NCBI GenBank assembly: GCA_036749735.1
Contig: DAINXV010000001.1
Coordinates: 806,001 to 870,000 of the forward strand
From: Lawsonella sp012842085
GTDB lineage: Bacteria > Actinomycetota > Actinomycetes > Mycobacteriales > Mycobacteriaceae
Direction of reading: 5' to 3'
DNA length: 64,000 nt
Shown piece after piece: positions 57,833-64,000 of the stretch; within the stretch, counting starts at the first letter, position 1, and each line of letters opens with the position of its first letter. Both the position numbers and the translations under genes were made by a program. The notes beneath the pieces were generated by a model that saw nothing but the letters and a program-made list of their open reading frames with translations, searched no databases and was not told where the DNA came from.

Positions 57833-59887
57833 CTAGGCGGCTAGGGCGTAGTCGCTTTGCTCATCGTCTTGGGCAGCACGCCGGAGACCAATTTTCTCGG
57901 CGATGCTTTCTTCTGCTGGGGTTTCCTCTTCCGCCTCGGCTTCGTCAGCCGGTGCGTTGGGGTTGTCCCATTGTTTGGTGTCGGTGCGTCCGTAGCGCCA
58001 GTCGTCTTTGTGCTGGTACTCGGGGTCGTCCTCGGTAGTGATCTTGGGGAGTGGTTCACCCGCAGGGCGGGTAGGTAGAACCAGGCCGAAGATGAGACCG
58101 ATTGCAAGGACCGCGAGTGTGAAGCCAACGATGACCACCGGCACTGCAATTGCGAAGAATCCGATTCCTGCGAATACTGTTACCGCTGCGGCGATAGCCA
58201 CAGGTGCGGCAAGCAGCATGCCCACCAATCCAAGGACTACAGTGAGTAGCCCTCCGACGAAGAGGAAGAGCCCGAGGAACGGAATCCAGAGGAACGGAAT
58301 AAAGGCAGCAATTATTAGAGCTATGCCTCCGACCATCAGGGGGGGATTTGCAAGTCCCATAATCACTAATGCGATTCCTCCGGCAATGAGCCCAACTGGA
58401 AGCAGTGCTGCCACCAAAACTAGTAATCCTGTTAGTAGGATTCCTAGTCCAATGAGTGGCAGTGCAAGTACAACATCCACAATTAGTCCCGCAGTGAAAC
58501 CAATAACAGCGGCTGCCCCGAGAATGAGGGGTCCGGTCATGGGTGCTACTACGAAAACTGAAAGGAATGCGACGGTGGTAGCAATGCGGAAGAGGTCGCT
58601 CTTCCACAGTTTGCTGTGACGCATTGCGTTAATGCCGCGTTGCAAAGAAGGTCCGATGAAGACGATCTTTCCAAACAGCCATTGGAGGTCATCCCAGAAC
58701 CAGTCGGCGTAGTCGCCAAGCTTGTTCAAGAAGTTCTTGTTTCCTACGGTGTCGTCACGAGTCCAAAGCAAAGCAATGTTTGCTTCCTCAGTGACAACTT
58801 CCGCCTCTTCTTCCCCCTCTTTCTTGCGAGTGGGCTCATTGTTAAGCCACAGCACAACAGCGAGGAAGGCGAAAAGAATCGGAGTTCCGATAGCGATGCC
58901 AATTCCAACCGGCACTGTCAGGAACAGCGACAGGAAGAATACAGCAACACCGAGCATGATGCCGATAGGAGCCATGATTAGCGCCCCAACGACAACCGGT
59001 GCCCAGAAAAAGAAAATTGCTGCGCCGATAAATCCGAGTGCAATCCCAATAGGAATAAAAGGCATCAGTCCGAAGACTATAAAAACCGCACCGAGTGGGA
59101 CAAGAATTGCCACTTGCGGTCCGGTGAGCCCTAATACAACCATTATTATTCCGGCAATTAGCCAAAACGGCGTGGCTATCAATACAACTGGAAGTAAAAC
59201 AGCTCCGACAATTCCAAGAACAACTGCGGGAAGTATGCCAACGGGCACGCCTCCCAAACCTCCGAGGATGACTGCGGCAGCAAAAGTCGCAACGCCTAAC
59301 GCAATAGACGTGCCGATACCACCAACAACTCCGCCAGGAATTGTGACAGGTAGTAGTGCGGCAGTTACGACAGCCAGTGCTCCGAAAACACGGAAGTAGT
59401 CACTGTCCCAAGCATCGGTTTCCCGAATCTTGTTAATACCGGGGATAGGGGCCACAATCGCGTCCACCGCATTTCCGAGGGCCATGAGAATTGAGAACTC
59501 GGGTTCTGTCTCAATGTTCTTCTCATTGGGGTCATCGTATTGCGGGAGTTTAAAAGGAGGCTCCGGGTTGTCTACATCGGAGGTATCCCCAGCATCGGGA
59601 ATATCATCGGCGTAAACGGTTCCGGTGGTGAGAACATCACGACCAGCAAGGGTAATTCCGTCCTGCAGGAATTTCACAACATCCTGGAGGGGGTTTTCCG
59701 GAGCTGGCTGAGTCTCCTTATTAAAATCAATGGACTTTAAGGCAGCATCGATGTTCTGGGTTACAGAAGTTACGACACTGTCGGATACTGGCTCTGTGAC
59801 AGCAGTCTCAGCAGCATTCGCCACTCCGGCACCAATGCCGAAAGCAGCAAACACGGCCAGAACTGCTGCAGCAATTCTTGCTTTCAT
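57833..59887 (-). CDS. Hydrophobic secreted/membrane protein ending in SsrA-like DYALAA (family member 1, doubled)
   Basis: 684 residues. Signal peptide 1-26 (cut near ANA-A). Family motif VVKFLQDGITLAGRDVLTT at about 70-90, then INKIRETDAWDSDYFRVF before a long Gly/Ala/Ile/Val-rich stretch with many membrane segments. The unit recurs (INAMRHSKLWKSDLFRIATTVAFL, then a second hydrophobic block), so this member is an internal duplication of the 410-420-residue relatives. Charged tail of about 60 residues ends EQSDYALAA, codons GCC CTA GCC GCC. Function unknown. Confidence 0.8.
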   Translation of the reverse strand: MKARIAAAVLAVFAAFGIGAGVANAAETAVTEPVSDSVVTSVTQNIDAALKSIDFNKETQPAPENPLQDVVKFLQDGITLAGRDVLTTGTVYADDIPDAGDTSDVDNPEPPFKLPQYDDPNEKNIETEPEFSILMALGNAVDAIVAPIPGINKIRETDAWDSDYFRVFGALAVVTAALLPVTIPGGVVGGIGTSIALGVATFAAAVILGGLGGVPVGILPAVVLGIVGAVLLPVVLIATPFWLIAGIIMVVLGLTGPQVAILVPLGAVFIVFGLMPFIPIGIALGFIGAAIFFFWAPVVVGALIMAPIGIMLGVAVFFLSLFLTVPVGIGIAIGTPILFAFLAVVLWLNNEPTRKKEGEEEAEVVTEEANIALLWTRDDTVGNKNFLNKLGDYADWFWDDLQWLFGKIVFIGPSLQRGINAMRHSKLWKSDLFRIATTVAFLSVFVVAPMTGPLILGAAAVIGFTAGLIVDVVLALPLIGLGILLTGLLVLVAALLPVGLIAGGIALVIMGLANPPLMVGGIALIIAAFIPFLWIPFLGLFLFVGGLLTVVLGLVGMLLAAPVAIAAAVTVFAGIGFFAIAVPVVIVGFTLAVLAIGLIFGLVLPTRPAGEPLPKITTEDDPEYQHKDDWRYGRTDTKQWDNPNAPADEAEAEEETPAEESIAEKIGLRRAAQDDEQSDYALAA

Positions 59888-60185
59888 ATAAAGCCATCCT
59901 GATTTTGATTCGATTCAGTAATGCAATGTCAGCCCAGACGGACTGATGGCTTTAGTGTATTCCATTGGGCATTAAAACACAGTATTAAATTCTGCCGTTT
60001 ACGCTGCGTTAATGATCTTTTCTTAGAAATTTTCTTTACAAATCTAGTGGCAACTGGGATTATCGCGTAAACCGCAGCTAAAGCCCCTGCTTGACTATTG
60101 TTGTAATCTCCAAAAAACATATAAAGTAGCGCATATATGCAACCTGTTTCACTCAGAATGCGCTAGATGGTTCACGTGAAAAGAA
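59888..60185. other. Gene-free stretch upstream of family member 1
   Basis: About 300 nt, AT-rich, no credible ORF or RNA. It should hold the promoter for the 684-residue protein; no -35/-10 pair was assigned with confidence. Contains the palindrome TTCACGTGAA near 60173. Confidence 0.4.
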
Positions 60186-60229
60186 ATAAGAAAGATGCGC
60201 TCGGCACTAAACGAACGCATCTTTCTTAT
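60186..60229 (-). terminator. Terminator after family member 2
   Basis: Perfect 14-bp stem ATAAGAAAGATGCG / CGCATCTTTCTTAT, 16-nt loop, T-rich on both flanks. Confidence 0.85.
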
Positions 60230-60261
60230 CTATGGAGTTGTAGGGAGTAATAGGGGTTCAA

Positions 60262-61485
60262 TTATGCCGCGAGAGCATAGTCGTCTTGTGATGCCAGTTG
60301 ATATGGCTCGGACGATGCCTTCTTCTTGGCGGCTAGTTCTTCTTCGGGACGTGTGGCACCTTTCGTCTTCCACAGCAGCACAGCGAGGATTGCCATGATG
60401 ACGGGAATTGCAAGGCCAATGATTGCCCCGATGGGGATAGCTATAACTGCCGCAACGACAGCAACGCCGATACCGATCGGAATCGCGACGGGAGTCAACA
60501 GGAGCATTGCTCCAATAACGGGAATAGAGAAGAGTAGCAGCGCTATCCCAAGAACTCCTAGTGGTAAAAGAAGTGGCAGAAAAAATATTCCACCAAATAA
60601 CAGGGCAGCTACTCCCAATCCGATTACTAATCGGGCAGCATCCTCATCTCCTAGCGACAATATAATAAGATTCTCTACGAGCATCTTATAAATATTGTCA
60701 AAAGAACCTGCCAAAAAAGAGTTTGGATTGTTGATCAAATGGTCAATGGCTAGAACCATCATGACAATCGTTGATATGAACAATGCGGGAACTGCAAGCA
60801 AGGCAACTGGGAAAAGTAGCACTCCCGCTATAGCTGGTAGTGCAGCGAGTAGCACTCCCAGTGGAACACCGAGCACACCGGATATTGCCATTATTCCTAT
60901 AGCCACAACAACACCTACCGCGAGGGCTGCAGCCACTCCGACTACAGCGCCAGGAATAAATGCTGGAATGGTGAGTATTGCGAGGCTGGCGAAGATACGA
61001 ACATAGTCGCTTTGCTGCCAACCGTCCGAAGCTCGCATTTTTGCGACACCGGGGATGAATTCGAGTTTTTGCCAGATACCGTCGAAAAAGTCGCCGGCCT
61101 TATTGAGGGTGCTAGGGCCGGCCTCTGCACCGTCTTCTTGGTGGAATAGAGTTGATACGCTCCGTGCTGTTTCTGAACGTGCAGCCTGTTCAGACTGGAA
61201 GAGATCTTCTGGTTTTGCGGTCTTCGCAAGAACATCTCGGCCAGCCAAGGTTATGGAATCTTGAAGGAACTGCAGTACAGCTTTTGCGGGGGCAGGTGCT
61301 TTTTGTGAGGGTGTGTCGAAATTAATGCCCTGAAGGGCGGAATCTATTTCCGCTACGGCAGACAGAGCAGTCGCCTCACCGAGTGAGGAGGGGGAGTTTG
61401 CTACTTCAGAGGCGTGGGATACGCCTGCACCTAACCCAAGGGCCGCAAATAGAGAAAGCACGAAAACAAAAATTTTCGTTTTCAT
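60262..61485 (-). CDS. Hydrophobic secreted/membrane protein ending in SsrA-like DYALAA (family member 2)
   Basis: 407 residues. Signal peptide 1-26 (SHA-S). Family motifs: VLQFLQDSITLAGRDVLAK, GDFFDGIWQKLEFIPGVAKMRASDGWQQSDYVRIFASLAIL, then Gly/Ala/Ile-rich membrane segments (GVAAALAVGVVVAIGIMAI, LLPLGVLGIALLLFSIPVIGAMLLL). Short basic tail (TRPEEELAAKKKASSEP) ends SQDDYALAA, codons GCT CTC GCG GCA. GGAAA before the ATG. Function unknown. Confidence 0.8.
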   Translation of the reverse strand: MKTKIFVFVLSLFAALGLGAGVSHASEVANSPSSLGEATALSAVAEIDSALQGINFDTPSQKAPAPAKAVLQFLQDSITLAGRDVLAKTAKPEDLFQSEQAARSETARSVSTLFHQEDGAEAGPSTLNKAGDFFDGIWQKLEFIPGVAKMRASDGWQQSDYVRIFASLAILTIPAFIPGAVVGVAAALAVGVVVAIGIMAISGVLGVPLGVLLAALPAIAGVLLFPVALLAVPALFISTIVMMVLAIDHLINNPNSFLAGSFDNIYKMLVENLIILSLGDEDAARLVIGLGVAALLFGGIFFLPLLLPLGVLGIALLLFSIPVIGAMLLLTPVAIPIGIGVAVVAAVIAIPIGAIIGLAIPVIMAILAVLLWKTKGATRPEEELAAKKKASSEPYQLASQDDYALAA

Positions 61486-61730
61486 TGTGTTTCCTGAACA
61501 TGTGGTCCGACAGGGCCCCTTAATTTTAAAATCCCAAGCCGATCAAAAAGACTTAACGCTAATAATCGTTTATCTTTCACTCAGAATCGGACAAAAATGT
61601 AGCACTGTTATAGTTCTGTGACCATATTCTTGTTCGAAAAAATAAATATAGAAAATTAAAGTAAGACGTACGTCCAACTAAAAACGCTATTGCCAACGAG
61701 ACCTAAATCACACTTCCTTTTGGTGATATA
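61486..61730. other. Gene-free stretch upstream of family member 2
   Basis: About 245 nt of AT-rich sequence, plus the terminator that follows; no gene seen. Expected promoter region of the 407-residue protein, not resolved further. Confidence 0.4.
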
Positions 61731-61767
61731 AAAATGCCCCCCAATTCCATTGAATGGGGGGCATTTT
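61731..61767. terminator. Strong terminator after family member 3
   Basis: AAAATGCCCCCC...GGGGGGCATTTT with inner ATTC/GAAT pairing; T-rich exit on both strands. Confidence 0.92.
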
Positions 61768-61802
61768 CAGTTGTTTATAAAGGAGAGTAAAAACCTACAT
61801 AT

Positions 61803-63068
61803 TTAGGCAGCAAGCGCGAAGTCTGCGCGAGTTGCCGTATTGTTGGCGTTTTCCTTTACCTTCTTCTCGTCACGCGGTTGCGGGGCAGGTTGCGGAGCGG
61901 GGACACGGTTGATGTTCGGGAACTTCGGATCGTTCTTTTTCAGGTTGTCGAAGTCCGGGTTTTCCGGAAGGTCAGTGGAATCTTCATCCTGTGCCTTCTT
62001 TTCGTTGGCAGGACGGGTACTACCAAGAGCAGCGCACAGTATAAAGCCAACCACAATCATCACGACCGGAAGGGCTGCGCCCACAAGGCCGAGAGCGGGG
62101 ACTGCAAGAACAAGCGCGATAGCGCCAGCAATAGCGCCAGCGATACCGCCAACAACTACTGCGGGAACAACCATCACGGCAATACCAGCACCGGTCAGAA
62201 GAATGAATCCGACAATACCGGCGACGATAATGCCAATCGAGCTACCCACTGCCAGCAGGAATAGCGGAGAAAGAATCACGAATAGTACACCAAAGATTAT
62301 TGCTGCAACGGCACCGGGAGGACCGAATCCTGATGCGAGAACTATCAATGTAATGCCGCCCGCAAGGAAAGCAAGTCCGAACAGTATCGAGAAGAACAGT
62401 CCAGCGCCACCGGCCAGCAATGCTGCACCGAAGGCGAAGAATCCGGCTGCAGCACCACCGATAAGGCCTGCGCCCAGAATCGGCAGTCCGGGCACGGCTG
62501 CTACTGCGAGGGCAATCACTGCGGCAACTGCCACACCGGCCACAACACCCAAGACGGGGGCAACCGGGAAGGCGAAGAGCCCAACAGTAAAGAGGATACG
62601 GAAGTAGTCGTTTTTCCAGGCTTCGCTATTGCGGAGGCCTTTAATGGGGGATGCCAACACTTCACTAACAGAAGCAAGGGCGTCCTCGATACCTTTCCAG
62701 AAGCCGTCGAAGTCGTCACCAATGTTGTTCAGGTTGGACTTCTCTTCAGGCTCGGCGGTTTCTTCCGAAAGAGTGTTGAAGATAGCGGGAGTTGCTACCT
62801 CGGGTTGCAGAACATTCTGAATACCGGTTTTGGAGAGAATGTCGCGGCCGGCCATGGTAATGCTGTCGGCCAAGAATTTAAGAACATCGCTAGAGGATGG
62901 AACTGCCGGGTTTTCGGCAGGAGTTTCGAACTCAATTGCGGGAACTGAAATGGCTAGGTCAGGTTTGCTTAGCTCCGGGGCGGGTGCCGCAGCAGCGGTA
63001 GCAACACCGCTGCCCAGGCCAATTGCCGCGGCTAGACAAGCAATCCCAGCAGCAAAACGTGCTTTCAA
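61803..63068 (-). CDS. Hydrophobic secreted/membrane protein ending in SsrA-like FALAA (family member 3)
   Basis: 421 residues. Signal peptide 1-27 (ATA-A). Family motifs VLKFLADSITMAGRDILSK, GDDFDGFWKGIEDAL, IKGLRNSEAWKNDYFRILFTVGLF, then Gly/Ala-rich segments (AGVAVAAVIALAVAAV, GAIAGAIALVLAVPALGLVGAALPVV). Pro/Asn-rich charged tail (RVPAPQPAPQPRDEKK) ends TRADFALAA, codons GCG CTT GCT GCC. Function unknown. Confidence 0.8.
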   Translation of the reverse strand: MKARFAAGIACLAAAIGLGSGVATAAAAPAPELSKPDLAISVPAIEFETPAENPAVPSSSDVLKFLADSITMAGRDILSKTGIQNVLQPEVATPAIFNTLSEETAEPEEKSNLNNIGDDFDGFWKGIEDALASVSEVLASPIKGLRNSEAWKNDYFRILFTVGLFAFPVAPVLGVVAGVAVAAVIALAVAAVPGLPILGAGLIGGAAAGFFAFGAALLAGGAGLFFSILFGLAFLAGGITLIVLASGFGPPGAVAAIIFGVLFVILSPLFLLAVGSSIGIIVAGIVGFILLTGAGIAVMVVPAVVVGGIAGAIAGAIALVLAVPALGLVGAALPVVMIVVGFILCAALGSTRPANEKKAQDEDSTDLPENPDFDNLKKNDPKFPNINRVPAPQPAPQPRDEKKVKENANNTATRADFALAA

Positions 63069-63265
63069 TTAAGGATCCTTACAATATCGGCAGCAGGCCA
63101 CGAAAGACCATGTAGCCAGCGCAGAGACCTGCCGAAAGTTAGAGTAGGTCGAGTCAATTTTAGCAGATGAATTTAAAAAGGCCAGTTAGTTCAGGAACAG
63201 TTTAAAATGTTCTTAACCAGCGTTAATGAAGACCGGTTCAAGTTGTGATTTATTACTACAACTAC

Positions 63266-64000
63266 CTACTCAACTTTGTAAAGATCCGGATCAATTTGCG
63301 GATCCGCATACACCATACGTGGCAGAGCTTTCTGGCCCTTCTTCACTAGGCGCTCCACTTCAGCCAAGTACTCTGGGTCGATCCGCCACTGGCCATTCAC
63401 CGACACAGTAGGAATCGTCGGCACTACTTCCTGGCGCAAGCTCATGGCGGCCAAACCAACGTAGCCACCATTGAAGCGGTTCAAATCCACGGCAGCGTTA
63501 ATACCGGGGACGCGCCCAGTGCTGGTGTACTGCCAGATTTTCCAGTTAGTCCAACCACCGGGCAGCGGCGTCGTCGGTCCATCCTTCCCGTTGTAGTCAG
63601 CAAGCCACAGCGGGGCGAAACTAAACAGGGGAGTGTTCCGCATCGCAGTCCGCCAAAAGTACGGATAGGTGTAGATCATGGAGTTGGTGCCGCAGCGAAT
63701 GTTCAGCGTGCTCAGGAACACTGCCGTCCAGGCATGCAGCAGAATTGGTCCCAGGCCACCAGTGATTTCCAGGTCCAACACCGGAGGCATATCCAGTGGA
63801 TTGTTCTGGCATTGAATAGTGTCCGCGTAGTGCAAAGCCTGCAGGACGGGGCTCTGGTCGGGGCGCCCATAATGGTAGGTGCCAATAATCATGGCGCTGC
63901 GCCGGGCCTCGTCGCGGTTCTGGCGGAAGTAGGGGTTCGTGTAGTGGGTGCCTTCAGTGGCTTTGATCAGTGCGAAACTGTAGCCATTGAGGCGCACCCG
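63266..64000 (-). CDS. GH25 lysozyme-family muramidase, 5' truncated by window edge
   Basis: Glycosyl hydrolase family 25 fold cleaving MurNAc-GlcNAc bonds. Visible motifs: FALIKATEGTHYTNPYFRQN, IIGTYHYGRPDQSP, PPVLDLEITGG (catalytic acids), SMIYTYPYFW, APLWLADYNG, WQYTSTGRVPGINAAVDLNRFNG. The catalytic D-x-E pair is present. The N-terminal first strand (G-D-x-S) and any signal peptide lie beyond 64000, and the frame is open to the edge. C-terminal 60 residues (VDPEYLAEVERLVKKGQKALPRM-type) are an extra helical tail. Confidence 0.9.
   Translation of the reverse strand, partial: RVRLNGYSFALIKATEGTHYTNPYFRQNRDEARRSAMIIGTYHYGRPDQSPVLQALHYADTIQCQNNPLDMPPVLDLEITGGLGPILLHAWTAVFLSTLNIRCGTNSMIYTYPYFWRTAMRNTPLFSFAPLWLADYNGKDGPTTPLPGGWTNWKIWQYTSTGRVPGINAAVDLNRFNGGYVGLAAMSLRQEVVPTIPTVSVNGQWRIDPEYLAEVERLVKKGQKALPRMVYADPQIDPDLYKVE

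Noticed and set aside
59929..60120. 63-codon - strand ORF upstream of family member 1
   Set aside because: No ribosome site, composition unlike coding sequence here, and it fills an expected promoter region.

Overview
The window looks like chromosome from a mycolate-type actinobacterium (Mycobacteriales/Corynebacteriales) of moderate-to-high GC. The evidence is the gene order fhaA-fhaB-pstP-rodA-pbpA-pknA-pknB, which is diagnostic of this order and usually lies near oriC, and a prophage carrying LysB, an esterase that acts on mycolyl-arabinogalactan. Species cannot be fixed from sequence alone; a small-genome relative of Corynebacterium such as Lawsonella is a guess.

Left chromosomal part (1-19,430). 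It opens with the 3' part of a C1B aminopeptidase (pepC type) on the + strand. Two tandem secreted SGNH hydrolases and a short-chain dehydrogenase follow on the - strand. Next comes an eight-gene, tightly overlapping - strand operon (17,665 to 4,986) for phospho-signalling and cell-wall elongation: FhaA, FhaB, PstP, RodA, PbpA, PknA and two successive PASTA kinases instead of the usual single PknB. A divergent + strand gene encodes a ferric-reductase/NOX-like flavoprotein, and tRNA-Leu(CAG) ends the block.

Prophage (19,403-55,257, about 35.9 kb). A temperate siphovirus is integrated in the 3' end of tRNA-Leu, with a 32-bp direct repeat at both ends and the tyrosine integrase beside attR. Almost everything is transcribed leftward. 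The early operon (Cro-like, antirepressor, YqaJ/ERF-like recombination pair, HNH, replication initiator with internal 23-bp iterons, SSB, resolvase) leads to the late operon (HNH, TerS, TerL, portal, protease, capsid, connectors, major tail, frameshifted chaperones, tape measure, tail tip, LysA, LysB, holins). The lysis module is present twice, the second copy with a truncated LysB. The rightward genes are a repressor expressed from an apparently leaderless promoter, an ImmA/IrrE protease, a broken lipoprotein gene and the integrase. Between early and late operons sits a small rightward block: a one-spacer type I-E-like mini-CRISPR array, a start-less ORF remnant and a coupled HTH protein.

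Right chromosomal part (55,258-64,000). It holds a membrane-anchored flavodoxin, two PepSY-type secreted proteins (the first frameshifted in a C tract), three paralogous hydrophobic secreted or membrane proteins, and the 3' part of a GH25 lysozyme gene. All three paralogs end in (D)YALAA or FALAA, the terminal sequence of the tmRNA (SsrA) degradation tag.

The most noteworthy items are the phage-borne mini-CRISPR, the genome-encoded SsrA-like C-termini, the iterons inside the initiator gene, the duplicated lysis cassette and the tandem PASTA kinases.
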